A stretch of DNA of 64,000 nt from Shewanella decolorationis S12 (GTDB taxonomy: Bacteria; Pseudomonadota; Gammaproteobacteria; Enterobacterales; Shewanellaceae): the NCBI RefSeq assembly GCF_000485795.1, contig NZ_AXZL01000066.1:62001-126000 (forward strand). The letters run 5' to 3'. Below are positions 49,231-59,481 of this stretch, piece by piece. The first letter of the stretch is position 1; each line of letters starts with the position of its first letter. The notes beneath the pieces are model-generated. The model saw nothing but the letters and a program-made list of their open reading frames with translations. It was not told where the DNA came from and made no database searches. Made by a program: the position numbers and the translations under genes.

Positions 49231-50190
49231 ATGAAAAACATATTTGTTGCTGGTCATCGTGGTATGGTCGGCTCTGCCATTGTTCGTCAATTACTTCAAA
49301 AAAGTGATGTTAATGTTGTGACCCGTGGCCGTGATGAGCTTGATTTGCTTGACCAGGTTGCAGTTCGGGATTTTTTTTCCACGCAAAAAATTGATCAAGT
49401 TTACCTTGCAGCGGCAAAAGTGGGTGGCATTATTGCCAATAATACTTACCCCGCTGAGTTTATTTACGAGAACCTCACTATCCAAAATAATATTATTCAT
49501 AGTGCGCACCTCGCTGGCGTGCAGGAGTTATTGTTTTTAGGTTCATCCTGTATTTACCCAAAGCTTGCCGACCAGCCTATGACAGAAAGCGCACTGTTAA
49601 CTGGTACCTTAGAGCCGACCAATGAGCCTTATGCGATTGCCAAAATTGCCGGCATTAAAATGTGTGAGTCTTACAATCGTCAATATGGCCGTAATTACCG
49701 CTCAGTAATGCCGACCAATTTATATGGTGAAAATGACAATTTCCACCCAGAAAACTCCCATGTCATTCCTGCGCTGCTGCGCCGTTTTCACGAAGCAAAG
49801 CTTAAGGGCGACCTGCAGGTGGTTGCATGGGGCTCTGGCACGCCGATGCGGGAGTTTTTACACGTTGATGATATGGCTGCAGCCTCTATTTATGTAATGA
49901 ATTTAGACCAAGCGACTTATGAAGCCAATACCGAGCCTATGTTAAGTCATATCAATGTGGGAACTGGCGTCGATTGCACTATTCGTGAATTGGTCGAAAC
50001 CGTTGCAAGAGTGGTGGGTTTTACCGGTGACATTGTATTCGATGCCACTAAACCCGATGGTACGCCGCGTAAGTTGATGGATGTATCACGCCTAAAATCT
50101 TTAGGTTGGCAGGCCTCGATAACCTTGGAGCAGGGATTACAGACAACCTACCAATGGTTCTTGGCTAACCAAGATAACTTTAGAAAGTAG
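49231..50190 (+). CDS. fcl: GDP-L-fucose synthase
   Basis: This is the 3,5-epimerase and 4-reductase that completes GDP-L-fucose. The 319-residue protein has [14 protein letters not shown] (NADP site), [22 protein letters not shown] (YxxxK, near residue 140) and HVDDMA. The frame is open 66 bases further upstream. ATG 49231 ([14 protein letters not shown]) is chosen because it gives the family N-terminus. It is preceded by a T-rich stretch with no strong ribosome site. Confidence 0.96.
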   Translation: MKNIFVAGHRGMVGSAIVRQLLQKSDVNVVTRGRDELDLLDQVAVRDFFSTQKIDQVYLAAAKVGGIIANNTYPAEFIYENLTIQNNIIHSAHLAGVQELLFLGSSCIYPKLADQPMTESALLTGTLEPTNEPYAIAKIAGIKMCESYNRQYGRNYRSVMPTNLYGENDNFHPENSHVIPALLRRFHEAKLKGDLQVVAWGSGTPMREFLHVDDMAAASIYVMNLDQATYEANTEPMLSHINVGTGVDCTIRELVETVARVVGFTGDIVFDATKPDGTPRKLMDVSRLKSLGWQASITLEQGLQTTYQWFLANQDNFRK

Positions 50191-50196
50191 GTCTGC

Positions 50197-50691
50197 ATGT
50201 TTTTAGACCAACCTACCTTTTCAACGGTTATTGCAAGCACGCCTTTAGTGTCGATCGATTTAGTGGTAACCAACTCAAGTGGCCAAGTGTTACTTGGCCA
50301 GCGCTTAAATCGCCCGGCAAAAGATTACTGGTTTGTACCCGGCGGGCGAATTTTAAAAAATGAATCACTGGCCAATGCCTTTAAGCGTTTAACCCGTGAT
50401 GAGCTTGGACAAGAGTTTACTATTGACCAAGCGACTTTACTCGGGCCCTTTGATCATTTTTATACTGACAATGTATTTAGTTCTGATGTTTTTGGTGATG
50501 ATGAAAGCACCCATTATGTTGCTATCGCTTTTACCTTGCAGCTTGATGGCCCATTAGCCAATTTACCTCTTGCTGTGCAGCATGGCGGTTACCACTGGTT
50601 TGATGTACCTAGTTTACTGGCTGATCCTAAAGTCCATCTCCACACTAAGTGGTACTTTGATAAAACCTATACCGAGTTAATGAAGGATTGA
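50197..50691 (+). CDS. gmm: GDP-mannose mannosyl hydrolase (Nudix)
   Basis: The 164-residue Nudix protein has [20 protein letters not shown] followed by ELG, the modified Nudix box of GDP-mannose mannosyl hydrolases, which lacks the usual Glu pair and releases mannose rather than a phosphate. Such enzymes accompany GDP-fucose pathways in colanic acid-type loci and may balance GDP-mannose. It lies 6 bases after fcl, and its TGA overlaps the manC ATG. Confidence 0.93.
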   Translation: MFLDQPTFSTVIASTPLVSIDLVVTNSSGQVLLGQRLNRPAKDYWFVPGGRILKNESLANAFKRLTRDELGQEFTIDQATLLGPFDHFYTDNVFSSDVFGDDESTHYVAIAFTLQLDGPLANLPLAVQHGGYHWFDVPSLLADPKVHLHTKWYFDKTYTELMKD

Positions 50692-52097
50692 TGATGATTT
50701 TACCCGTAATCATGGCAGGAGGCTCCGGCACCCGTTTATGGCCTTTGTCGCGTGGCAATTTTCCTAAGCAGTTTTTAACGCTTTCTGGTAAAGCGAGCAT
50801 GCTGCAAAACACGATTAGTCGCTTACAGGGCATTGAGCATGCACCTGTGATGCTAATTTGTAATGAAGAACATCGTTTTATTGCCGCAGAGCAGGTACGC
50901 CAGTTAGGTGTTAAACATAACGGCATTTTGTTAGAACCTGTTGGCCGTAATACTGCGCCTGCTATTGCTTTAGCGGCCTTTAAAGCGGTTGAAGCTGGAC
51001 AAGACCCTTTGTTATTGGTGTTAGCGGCTGACCATGTAATCGAAGATGTTGCTGCATTTCAGCAGTCGGTTAGTCAAGCCGCTGAGTTAGCCGCTACGGG
51101 TAAGCTAGTCACTTTTGGTATTGTGGGTGATAAACCTGAAACGGGTTACGGTTATATTAAGCGTGGCGCTGCCTGTGAGCACGGTTTTGTGGTCGATTGC
51201 TTTGTTGAAAAGCCAGATTTAGCAACCGCTAAGGCGTATATTGCCAGTGGTGATTATTACTGGAATAGCGGCATGTTTTTATTTAAAGCCAGCCGTTACC
51301 TTGCCGAATTAAAAGCCTATTGCCCTGATATCTATGCTGCCTGTGAGCTTGCGATGCAGGTGCAGAATAATGACAGCGATTTTGTTCGGATTGATAAAGC
51401 GGCCTTTGAAGCCTGCCCAGATGATTCTATTGACTATGCGGTGATGGAACAGACTAAAGACGCAGTGGTAGTACCCATGGATGCGGGTTGGAGCGATGTT
51501 GGCGGTTTTGCTGCTTTGTGGGAAGTTTCAGCTAAAGATGCCGCTGGTAACGTATTCAATGGTGATGTTAAATCAGTGGATACTAAAAACACTTTAGTTT
51601 TTGGTGGCAATAAACTTATCACCACAGTAGGTGTTGAGGACTTAGTGATTGTAAACACTAAGGATGCTGTATTAGTTGCCCATAAAGATCAGTCACAACA
51701 TGTTAAAGCGATTGTGGGTCAGCTTAAAGCGGAGCTGCGTAGCGAGGTCACATTCCACCGTGAGGTTTATCGCCCCTGGGGTAAGTATGACTCCATCGAT
51801 AATGGCGAACGTTTTCAGGTTAAGCGTATTACCGTAAAACCGGGCGCTAAGTTATCGGTGCAAATGCACCATCACCGCGCCGAGCATTGGATTGTGGTAT
51901 CCGGTACAGCCAAAGTAACCAATGGTGATAAGGATATTTTGTTAACCGAAAATCAATCGACTTATATTCCAGTAGGTGTGATACATGCGCTTGAAAACCC
52001 GGGCAAAGTTGATCTTGAATTGATTGAAGTGCAATCCGGTTCGTACTTGGGTGAAGACGATATCGTTCGTTTTGAAGATAGATACGGTAGAAGTTGA
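50691..52097 (+). CDS. manC: Mannose-1-phosphate guanylyltransferase / phosphomannose isomerase
   Basis: This bifunctional enzyme makes GDP-mannose. The 468-residue product has the nucleotidyltransferase signature [20 protein letters not shown], then FVEKPD with the catalytic Lys, in the first ~345 residues. A C-terminal cupin isomerase domain follows with [10 protein letters not shown] and [19 protein letters not shown] 50691 overlaps the gmm stop (TGATG). The next codon is also ATG and could serve. The stop overlaps the next gene in the same way. Confidence 0.96.
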   Translation: MMILPVIMAGGSGTRLWPLSRGNFPKQFLTLSGKASMLQNTISRLQGIEHAPVMLICNEEHRFIAAEQVRQLGVKHNGILLEPVGRNTAPAIALAAFKAVEAGQDPLLLVLAADHVIEDVAAFQQSVSQAAELAATGKLVTFGIVGDKPETGYGYIKRGAACEHGFVVDCFVEKPDLATAKAYIASGDYYWNSGMFLFKASRYLAELKAYCPDIYAACELAMQVQNNDSDFVRIDKAAFEACPDDSIDYAVMEQTKDAVVVPMDAGWSDVGGFAALWEVSAKDAAGNVFNGDVKSVDTKNTLVFGGNKLITTVGVEDLVIVNTKDAVLVAHKDQSQHVKAIVGQLKAELRSEVTFHREVYRPWGKYDSIDNGERFQVKRITVKPGAKLSVQMHHHRAEHWIVVSGTAKVTNGDKDILLTENQSTYIPVGVIHALENPGKVDLELIEVQSGSYLGEDDIVRFEDRYGRS

Positions 52098-52843
52098 TGA
52101 AAGTATCTATTATTACGGCTTGTTATAATAGCTCAGCAACTATTGTCGATACCTTAAAATCCCTAGAGCAGCAAACTTACACTAATATCGAATATATTAT
52201 TGTAGATGGTGCTTCTAAAGATAATACTTTAGAGGTGATTCAAGATAATTGTACTCGGGTGGCTAAAATAATTTCTGAACCAGATCGCGGTATTTACGAT
52301 GCGTTAAATAAAGGTATTGCGGCTGCTACCGGTGATATAGTCGGTTTTTTACATTCGGATGATTTGTTTGCTTCGCCACATATAGTGCAAAATATTGTCG
52401 ATTGCTTTCAGCAAAACAATGTCGATGCTGTATATGGTGATCTCGAATATGTTGATAAAACGGATACCAGTAAAATAGTCAGATTGTGGCGCTCAGGTGT
52501 TTATGAAAGAAAGCAATTAGCAAATGGTTGGATGCCGCCCCATCCAACATTTTATATGAAGCGTGAACTGTATTCAAAGTTTGGATTTTTTGATTTGAAT
52601 TTTAAGATAGCCGCTGATTATGACTCTATTTTGAGATATTTGTGGGTTAATAAGATTACGCTTGCTTACATTTCAAACGTGTTAATTAAAATGCGTGTTG
52701 GTGGTGCAAGCAATAGGAGTTTGAAAAATATTTATTTGAAAAGTAAAGAAGATATTTTTGCTCTGAAAAAAAATGGAGTTTTTTGGCCAAAGGCCCTGCT
52801 ATTTAAGAATTTGAGTAAAATTCCACAATTTTTTATGAGATAA
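52097..52843 (+). CDS. GT2-family glycosyltransferase
   Basis: The 248-residue GT-A transferase starts [20 protein letters not shown] and has [32 protein letters not shown] and FLHSDD (metal site), then YGDLEYVD. It is similar in layout to the GT2 at 46347 but has a higher GC content. ATG 52097 overlaps the manC stop (TGATG). The donor may be GDP-mannose or GDP-fucose, judging only from its place among those genes. Confidence 0.9.
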   Translation: MKVSIITACYNSSATIVDTLKSLEQQTYTNIEYIIVDGASKDNTLEVIQDNCTRVAKIISEPDRGIYDALNKGIAAATGDIVGFLHSDDLFASPHIVQNIVDCFQQNNVDAVYGDLEYVDKTDTSKIVRLWRSGVYERKQLANGWMPPHPTFYMKRELYSKFGFFDLNFKIAADYDSILRYLWVNKITLAYISNVLIKMRVGGASNRSLKNIYLKSKEDIFALKKNGVFWPKALLFKNLSKIPQFFMR

Positions 52844-52844
52844 C

Positions 52845-54269
52845 ATGATGAAAATAACTTCGGATATTATTTCGGCATCGGGTGTTGCTTTTGGTACCAG
52901 CGGTGCAAGGGGATTGGTAACCCAGTTTACGCCCCAAGTTTGTATGGCTTTTACCCAGGCTTTTGTTGGCGTGATGAAGCAGCACTATGCATTCACTCAT
53001 GTTGCTATTGCTATCGATAATCGCCCTAGCAGTGAAGCAATGGCGCAGGCATGTGCCAGCGCCTTGATTGCATTAGGTCTGCAGCCCATATACTTTGGGG
53101 TTGTGCCAACTCCAGCATTGGCTTTTGTCGCGATGCAGCAAAACATGCCTGCCATTATGGTTACGGGTAGCCATATTCCATTTGATCGTAACGGCCTTAA
53201 GTTCTATCGCCCCGATGGTGAAATCACCAAAGCCGATGAGTTAGCTATTCTCGCTGCTGACGCTGAGCTGGTTGAAGCTGAGCTTTATGAGTTACCGGCA
53301 ATTTCGGATATTGCCGCTACGGCTTACATCGCCCGTTATCTTGATTTATTTAGTCCTACGATATTGGCCGGTAAACGTATCGGGATTTATGAGCATTCTA
53401 GTGCTGGGCGCGACCTTTATGCCAAGTTATTTCAAAAGCTAGGTGCAGAGGTTGTGAGTCTTGGGCGTAGCGATCAATTTGTGCCGATAGATACTGAAGC
53501 GGTAAGTTTGCATGATATTGAAATGGCACAGTGTTGGCAGAAAGAGTACAGACTCGATGCTGTTTTTTCTACGGATGGTGATGGCGATCGACCATTGTTA
53601 TCTGATGAAACTGGTACTTACCTTCGTGGGGATATTTTATGTTTACTTGCTGCTCAGTTTTTAGGGATCGAGGCGCTTGCTATTCCCGTGAGTTGTAATT
53701 CTGCGGTTGAAGCTTGTGGTTCTTTTAAGCAAGTTTTTCGCACTAAAATTGGCTCTCCTTATGTGATAGAAGCTTTTGCTAGATTACTGACTCAATGCTC
53801 TCGTGTAGCCGGTTTCGAAGCAAATGGTGGTTTTTTGCTAGGGTCAGATATTGATGTAAATGGTGTGAACTTGAGTGCACTACCTACGCGTGATGCACTG
53901 CTTCCGGCCCTTGCTGTTTTAGCTATGGCTCGTAATTGTCCTATCTCACAATTAGTTGCTCAACTGCCTAATATTTTTACAGCAAGTGACCGAATACAAA
54001 ATTTCGAAAGGACGCGAAGCCTTGCGCTGATTGAGCAGGGGATTGCATCACCTAAATCCTTTTTAGCAAAGTTATCTCTTGGTCAGTTTGAGGTGTTATC
54101 AGTTGACACTACTGACGGATTCAGAATGACACTGTCAAATGGCGATGTTATACATTTACGTCCTTCAGGTAATGCACCTGAATTACGTTGTTATGTAGAG
54201 TCAAAGTCAGTTGAAGCAGCCCAGTCACTTGTTGAATTAGTTTTGGCGGCTCTTATTGAAAGCAATTAG
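52845..54269 (+). CDS. manB: Phosphomannomutase-type sugar phosphomutase
   Basis: This enzyme interconverts mannose-6-phosphate and mannose-1-phosphate, feeding ManC. The 474-residue alpha-D-phosphohexomutase has [10 protein letters not shown] near the start, the phosphoserine loop [13 protein letters not shown], the metal site DGDGDRP and a C-terminal phosphate-binding loop [16 protein letters not shown]. The motif VTGSHIP rather than the common TASHNP is typical of ManB variants in polysaccharide loci. The start is the first of two ATG codons (52845 or 52848). Confidence 0.9.
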   Translation: MMKITSDIISASGVAFGTSGARGLVTQFTPQVCMAFTQAFVGVMKQHYAFTHVAIAIDNRPSSEAMAQACASALIALGLQPIYFGVVPTPALAFVAMQQNMPAIMVTGSHIPFDRNGLKFYRPDGEITKADELAILAADAELVEAELYELPAISDIAATAYIARYLDLFSPTILAGKRIGIYEHSSAGRDLYAKLFQKLGAEVVSLGRSDQFVPIDTEAVSLHDIEMAQCWQKEYRLDAVFSTDGDGDRPLLSDETGTYLRGDILCLLAAQFLGIEALAIPVSCNSAVEACGSFKQVFRTKIGSPYVIEAFARLLTQCSRVAGFEANGGFLLGSDIDVNGVNLSALPTRDALLPALAVLAMARNCPISQLVAQLPNIFTASDRIQNFERTRSLALIEQGIASPKSFLAKLSLGQFEVLSVDTTDGFRMTLSNGDVIHLRPSGNAPELRCYVESKSVEAAQSLVELVLAALIESN

Positions 54270-54343
54270 TCATTATATTGGTTATAGCTGAGTTAGGTTT
54301 GGCTGATTAATGTAAGATAATTGGGATTTGTTAGGCTGCCCTT

Positions 54344-54370
54344 GGACAGTTTCATAACTGTCCATTTTTA
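54344..54370 (+). terminator. Terminator between manB and wecA-like genes
   Basis: GGACAGT / ACTGTCC form a perfect 7-bp stem with a 6-base loop, followed by ATTTTTATTT. It lies 75 bases after manB. The same GACAGT arm sequence appears in the hairpin at 37790. Confidence 0.78.
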
Positions 54371-54398
54371 TTTAGTTATCTGTTAATTTAGTGGTTTT

Positions 54399-55466
54399 AT
54401 GTCAGCAAGCATCGCAGTTTTATTTGTTTTTTTCTTTTCTTTTATCTGTTTGTTTGTATTTCGTAAGGTTGCTCAACGTACTGGCTTAGTTGATAAACCT
54501 AATGAACGTAAGCATCACACTGGACAAATTCCCTTAGTAGGTGGGATTTCGGTTTTTGTGACTATGCTGCTTGCCTTACTGTGGTTACCTGAATTGTTGA
54601 CTTTGCCATATTTGTATATGGGGTGTGCGTTGGCGCTGGTGATAGTGGGGGTCATTGATGACCGCTATGACATAAGTTTTAAGCTGCGTTTGGTGATACA
54701 AGCCTTGGTGTCAATTGCAATGATAGTGCTGGGTGAACGTAGTTTACATAATCTTGGGTATTTGATGGGGAGCGAGGCGTTACAAATACCTGAACTTGCT
54801 AGCTATGTGCTAACCGTGGTGGCGGTTATTGGTGCTATTAATGCGTTTAATATGGTCGATGGGATTGATGGCTTATTGGGTGGCTTAGCATCCGTCACCT
54901 TTGGCGGCTTGGGTTTGCTGTTTTATTGGCATGGCATGGCTAACTTTGCCTTGTTTTGTGCCCTGTTAGTCACCGCCATGTTGCCTTATATCATGCTCAA
55001 TTTAGGTTTTCCGTTTGGGCGGCGTTTTAAGGTGTTTATGGGCGATGCTGGGAGTATTTTTATCGGTTTTACGGTAATTTGGTTGCTGATTGTTGCAAGC
55101 CAAGGTGAGAGAGCAACAGCGATCCGCCCTGTGACTGCGCTGTGGTTGATTGCACTACCGCTGATGGATATGGCGTGCATTATGATCCGTCGTATTCGTA
55201 AGGGCCAATCGCCATTTAAGCCGGATCGCGAGCATTTACACCATATCTGCCAACGTATAGGTTTGTCATCTTTTCAATCCTTATTGGCTATTTGTGCTGC
55301 GGCCACATTGATGGCGGGAGTTGGTATTTGGTCTGAGCTGGCTAAAGTTGATGAATATATTATGTTTTTTGCATTTTTATTGAGCTTTGCAGCGTATTTT
55401 ACTGTGTTAAGTAATATTTGGCGTATTACAGCGTTTTTTAATCGTCATGTTAACTTTATGCGTTAA
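54399..55466 (+). CDS. wecA: WecA-like undecaprenyl-phosphate sugar-1-phosphate transferase, copy 1
   Basis: This enzyme starts repeat-unit assembly by moving a HexNAc-1-phosphate from its UDP form to undecaprenyl phosphate. The 355-residue protein has about 10-11 membrane helices and the family motifs VGVIDDRYD (Asp pair), NAFNMVDGIDGL, FMGDAGSIFIGF and PFKPDREHLHHI. The sugar is likely GlcNAc by family, but specificity is not shown. A paralogue follows directly. The start has no strong ribosome site. Confidence 0.92.
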   Translation: MSASIAVLFVFFFSFICLFVFRKVAQRTGLVDKPNERKHHTGQIPLVGGISVFVTMLLALLWLPELLTLPYLYMGCALALVIVGVIDDRYDISFKLRLVIQALVSIAMIVLGERSLHNLGYLMGSEALQIPELASYVLTVVAVIGAINAFNMVDGIDGLLGGLASVTFGGLGLLFYWHGMANFALFCALLVTAMLPYIMLNLGFPFGRRFKVFMGDAGSIFIGFTVIWLLIVASQGERATAIRPVTALWLIALPLMDMACIMIRRIRKGQSPFKPDREHLHHICQRIGLSSFQSLLAICAAATLMAGVGIWSELAKVDEYIMFFAFLLSFAAYFTVLSNIWRITAFFNRHVNFMR

Positions 55467-55605
55467 GTTTAGACTTTTCGAGCGGTTAAAAAATGTTGAT
55501 TTACTGCTTATCTAGCAAATCGCCTCCTGCTATACTCCAGTGTCATATTTTTGAAATAGACTTTTTTTAAAGTCGTTTGGCATCAGTTGCTAGTAAAGGA
55601 AGAGA

Positions 55606-56670
55606 GTGATGGAATACCTCATACCGATTTTGAGTGTTTTTTGTTTAACTTGTGTTGCAATTAAAGTCTTAAATCCTATAGCTCAACGTGTTGGTTTAGT
55701 CGATTTACCCAATGAGCGAAAGCTGCATGAAGGTGCTATCCCATTGATTGGTGGGGTATCTATCTATTGCAGTGTATTACTTGTATCCAGTATTGTTATT
55801 CCGCAAAGCCAAACCTTAAACTTATATCTGATTTCTGCTGCGTTGATCCTCTTCCTTGGTGTGTTAGACGATAAGTATGATTTGTCGGTACGGATTCGAA
55901 TGGCTGCGCAAGTTATCACCGCCTCTATTTTGATTTTTGGAGCTGGGTTATACCTCACTACTTTCGGCGATATATTGTACTTTTTTGAGTTTAAACTAGG
56001 CTATGCTGGTATTTTTATTACAACCATTGCGGTGATTGGTGCGATTAATGCCTTTAATATGGTAGATGGCATTGATGGGTTAGCTGGGATGCTAAGCTTG
56101 GTGACGTTTTCATCGTTAGCTTTTTTATTCTACTGGGCAGGTAATAGTTGGTTTTTAATACCTTTATTGTTTATTGGGGCAATCATTGGGTACTTACTGT
56201 TTAACCTACGCTGGCCGTTCCCTTCTTTAGATAAGATATTTATGGGAGATGCTGGCAGCATGCTGATTGGCTTAACGGTAGTTTGGTTATTGGTGTTGGG
56301 CACGCAAGCTGATAGTAATCATTTACACCAAGGGCAAGTGTTTTCCCCTGTTACTGCGTTGTATATTATCGCTATCCCGTTAATGGATATGGCGGCAATT
56401 ATGTACAGAAGGGTTAAAAAAGGTATGTCGCCATTTAAACCTGATCGTGATCATTTGCATCATATTTTTGAGCGTGCGGGTTATAACCGTAAACAGACAT
56501 TGATTAGGATATCGTTTGCTTCACTTTTACTTGCCGTGATTGGTGTTTGCGCAGATTTAGCTCAAGTTCCTGACTCAATTATGTTTGTTAGTTTTTTAGC
56601 TATTTTTGCTGCTTACAACTGGGCTCTCTCAAATGTATGGCAAATTTTGACTTGGTTCAGAAAAGAATAA
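55606..56670 (+). CDS. WecA-like undecaprenyl-phosphate sugar-1-phosphate transferase, copy 2
   Basis: The 354-residue protein is a close paralogue of the gene just upstream and keeps the same motifs: LGVLDDKYD, NAFNMVDGIDGL, FMGDAGSMLIGL and PFKPDRDHLHHI. All catalytic Asp and His positions are intact, so both copies look active. GGAAGAGAG stands before the ATG at 55606 (whose next codon reads GAA). They may differ in donor sugar (GlcNAc, GalNAc or a modified HexNAc). It has its own 139-base upstream gap, and a terminator follows. Confidence 0.92.
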   Translation: MMEYLIPILSVFCLTCVAIKVLNPIAQRVGLVDLPNERKLHEGAIPLIGGVSIYCSVLLVSSIVIPQSQTLNLYLISAALILFLGVLDDKYDLSVRIRMAAQVITASILIFGAGLYLTTFGDILYFFEFKLGYAGIFITTIAVIGAINAFNMVDGIDGLAGMLSLVTFSSLAFLFYWAGNSWFLIPLLFIGAIIGYLLFNLRWPFPSLDKIFMGDAGSMLIGLTVVWLLVLGTQADSNHLHQGQVFSPVTALYIIAIPLMDMAAIMYRRVKKGMSPFKPDRDHLHHIFERAGYNRKQTLIRISFASLLLAVIGVCADLAQVPDSIMFVSFLAIFAAYNWALSNVWQILTWFRKE

Positions 56671-56688
56671 ATTTAGATTATTTATTTA

Positions 56689-56718
56689 AAAGCCAGCTAA
56701 CTTAAGCTGGCTTTTTCT
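56689..56718 (+). terminator. Intrinsic terminator after second wecA-like gene
   Basis: AAAAGCCAGCT / AGCTGGCTTTTT form a long stem with a 6-base loop, and the T-run continues into TCTTT. It lies 19 bases after the stop and 22 bases before the next gene start. Confidence 0.88.
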
Positions 56719-56739
56719 TTGGTATTTATAAGGATTTGT

Positions 56740-58091
56740 ATGTCTAGGAAGTATTTTGGTACTGATGGTGTGCGTGGCAAGGTTGGGACATTTCCTATTA
56801 CCCCCGATTTTGCGATGAAGTTAGGTTGGGCGGCTGGGACGGTACTTGCATCCACTGGTACGAAAGAAGTGTTGATTGGTAAAGATACTCGCATTAGTGG
56901 TTATATGTTGGAGTCCGCAATGGAAGCTGGTTTTTCTGCTGCTGGTGTAAATGTGGCTTTGATTGGCCCCATTCCAACGCCTGCAGTGGCGTATTTAGCT
57001 TCAACCTTTAGAGCTGACGCAGGCGTGGTGATCAGTGCTTCCCATAATCCTTTTTATGATAATGGTATTAAGTTTTTTTCAAACACAGGCACTAAGCTAA
57101 ATGATGCACAAGAGCTTGAAATTGAAGCGCTATTAGAACAAGCGCTTGAGCATAATGCGCTGCAATGTGTTGCTTCTGAAAAGCTTGGCAAGGTGCGCCG
57201 CATTGATGATGCTGCTGGTCGTTATATTGAGTTTTGTAAGGGAACCTTCCCAAATCATTTAAGCTTGGCGGGATTAAAAATTGTTGTCGATAGTGCCATG
57301 GTGCAGCCTACCATATTGCACCCAATGTGTATCGCGAGTTAGGGGCTGAGGTGATTAGCATTAACGACAAACCCAACGGCGTGAACATTAACGATCATTG
57401 TGGTGCAACACATTTAGATAGCTTGCAATCTGCGGTGATGATCCATGAAGCGGATTTAGGTATTGCGCTCGATGGTGATGCCGACCGCGTCATGTTTGTT
57501 GACCATAATGGCCATGTGGTTGATGGCGATGAGATTTTGTTTATTTTGGCACAAGCGGCATATCAAAAAGGTGGGATGCAGGGCGGGGTAGTTGGTACGC
57601 TTATGTCAAACCTCGGTTTAGAACTGGCACTCAAACAAATGGATATTCCTTTCGTGCGGGCTAAGGTTGGTGACCGCTATGTGGTTGAGCAACTTAAAGA
57701 AACTGGCTGGAAACTTGGCGGTGAAGGTTCTGGACATATTTTGAGCTTACAGCATGCTTCCACAGGTGATGGTATTGTGGCTTCTTTGCAGGTACTTAAG
57801 GCCGTTTTAGAGTCGGGTAAGCGTTTGGCAGAGCTTAAAGCGGGCATGACGAAATTGCCGCAAGTGCTTATCAATGTGCGTTTAACCTCTGGCAGTGCGG
57901 ATAGTATTTTGGCTAAAGACAGTGTTAAACAAGCTGTGCTAACCGCTGAGGGAGTTTTAGGAGACAAGGGGCGAGTATTATTACGCAAATCGGGTACCGA
58001 ACCCTTAATTCGAGTAATGGTTGAATCTACGGACATTGCCTTGACCCAACAACAAGCTGAATTTATCGCAGAGGCAGTAAGAGCAGCGTAA
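56740..58091 (+). pseudogene. glmM: Second phosphoglucosamine mutase gene (glmM-like), frameshifted
   Basis: Phosphoglucosamine mutase makes glucosamine-1-phosphate for UDP-GlcNAc. The first part (from ATG 56740, TAAGGA upstream; [12 protein letters not shown] and phosphoserine loop [16 protein letters not shown]) ends in a wrong frame at 57342. The second frame ([43 protein letters not shown]) completes the enzyme. Around 57295-57300 the text reads GCCATGGTG where an extra A (GCC AAT GGT) would restore the conserved [17 protein letters not shown]. Restored length is 450 residues, normal for GlmM. It is likely a second copy, since essential glmM normally sits near folP elsewhere (inference). 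Confidence 0.88.
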
Positions 58092-58215
58092 AGCTGGCGC
58101 TGACGGCCTTCGGCCGCAAGTACGCTCGCCAGCTCGCTCTAGAACGCCACTACGTCGCTTTAGACTCTGGCAGCGAAGCGATCTAGCTTCTACGAGCGCC
58201 GCTTTACGGCTACGG
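58092..58215. repeat. CTAG hairpin repeat block 4
   Basis: The block includes GACGGCCTTCGGCCG (58102-58116), CGCTCGCCAGCTCGCTCTAG, a TAGAACGCCACTACGT module at 58140-58170 and a TAGCTTCTACGAGC end. The heptad CTAG run is eroded here. The same module order is seen at 36100-36215. Confidence 0.65.
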
Positions 58216-58336
58216 AATGTGCGAGCGTTTCGTAATCCGTCAGCGATATGTTCGGCTTTTCGAAGCCCACCCTATTTTTTGTTGTATACTTGCTGGCTTT
58301 TTTGCTTTCTGGCCTTTGCTTGCAGAGATAGGTGAT

Positions 58337-59368
58337 ATGCGAATTCTTGTTACGGGTGGTGCGGGTTTTATTGGATCGGCTTTGGTCCGTATGTTGATTG
58401 AGCAAACGGAGTCAGTGGTGCTCAACTTCGATAAGCTGACCTATGCGAGCCATCCTGAATCTCTGGCGGGTGTTGCTGATAGTGAGCGCTATCATTTTGT
58501 GCGGGCAGATATTTGCGATAGGGCAAGGTTAGAGCAGGTGTTGCAGCAATTCCAACCCGATCTTGTGATGCATTTAGCAGCCGAAAGCCATGTGGACCGT
58601 TCAATAGATGGGCCCGCGGAGTTTATTCAAACCAATATCGTGGGAACTTACACATTGCTCGAGGCATGCCGTAGTTATTATCAAACTTTAGGGCAAGCAC
58701 AACAGCGCCGTTTTCGATTGCACCATATTTCCACCGATGAGGTTTTTGGTTCTCTGACCGAAACTGGATTGTTTAGCGAAACCTCTGCTTATGATCCGAG
58801 CTCTCCTTATTCGGCAAGTAAAGCTTCAGCGGATCTTTTGGTTCGTGCTTGGCATCGAACCTATGCTTTACCAATAGTGATTACCAACTGCTCCAATAAC
58901 TATGGCCCTTTTCAATACCCTGAAAAGCTCATTCCCTTAATGGTCATCAATGCGTTGCAGAGTAAACCGTTACCAATTTATGGTAATGGTCAGCAAGTTC
59001 GCGATTGGTTGTATGTGGATGATCACGTTAAGGCGCTCTATTTAGTCGCGACTCAAGGCCAGCTTGGACAAACCTATAATATTGGTGGCTCCTGCGAGCA
59101 AACTAATTTGACGGTTGTGCGGCACATTTGCGCCTTATTAGAGGAGTTAGTGCCTACTCATCCGCAATCTCTTGCAATGGGTAATGCGGGTTTTGCTGAT
59201 TTAATTCAGTATGTAGTTGACCGGCCTGGCCATGATGTGCGCTACGCCATTGATGCCAGTAAAATTCAACGTGAATTAGGTTGGAGAGCGCAAGAGTCTT
59301 TTGAGTCAGGCCTCAGAAAAACGGTCGAGTGGATCATTAACCAGCAATATCTTAAAACGAGCGACTAG
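58337..59368 (+). CDS. rmlB: dTDP-glucose 4,6-dehydratase
   Basis: RmlB converts dTDP-glucose to dTDP-4-keto-6-deoxyglucose, the branch point to dTDP-rhamnose and related sugars. The 343-residue product has [12 protein letters not shown] (NAD site), [13 protein letters not shown] (catalytic Asp-Glu) and YSASK (YxxxK), and ends in [13 protein letters not shown]. The frame is open 120 bases further upstream through repeat sequence. ATG 58337 ([10 protein letters not shown]) with AGG upstream is chosen. It is separated from rmlA and rmlC by three unrelated genes, which is unusual. Confidence 0.96.
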   Translation: MRILVTGGAGFIGSALVRMLIEQTESVVLNFDKLTYASHPESLAGVADSERYHFVRADICDRARLEQVLQQFQPDLVMHLAAESHVDRSIDGPAEFIQTNIVGTYTLLEACRSYYQTLGQAQQRRFRLHHISTDEVFGSLTETGLFSETSAYDPSSPYSASKASADLLVRAWHRTYALPIVITNCSNNYGPFQYPEKLIPLMVINALQSKPLPIYGNGQQVRDWLYVDDHVKALYLVATQGQLGQTYNIGGSCEQTNLTVVRHICALLEELVPTHPQSLAMGNAGFADLIQYVVDRPGHDVRYAIDASKIQRELGWRAQESFESGLRKTVEWIINQQYLKTSD

Positions 59369-59369
59369 T

Positions 59370-59481
59370 ACTCTTACTCGCGCAAGCGCGCCCTAGAACA
59401 GCACTATGCGGCTCTAGAATCTAGGGCGTTGCTTCGCAACTGTTTAGGCGGTCTAAGCCTCTGGAACGCCACTTGGTAGCT
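59370..59481. repeat. CTAG hairpin repeat block 5
   Basis: TAGAACAGCACTATGCGGCT leads to CTAG at 59414 and 59421 (7 apart), then a perfect GTTGC-TTC-GCAAC hairpin (59428-59440) and a second GGAACGCCACTTGG module (59463 on) running into TCTAGAATTTATAACC at the end of the hutD-like gene. The hairpin stem differs in sequence from the matching ones at 33268 and 36181 but keeps its pairing. Confidence 0.7.

Noticed and set aside
49371-49378. T8 run in fcl and A8/T8 runs in other genes as phase-variable tracts
   Set aside because: Runs of eight A or T occur several times in this AT-rich region and are not exceptional, unlike the G9 run.
58217-58336. N-terminal extension of rmlB
   Set aside because: The open frame runs through repeat-derived sequence. 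The conserved NAD-binding start begins at ATG 58337 with a ribosome site.
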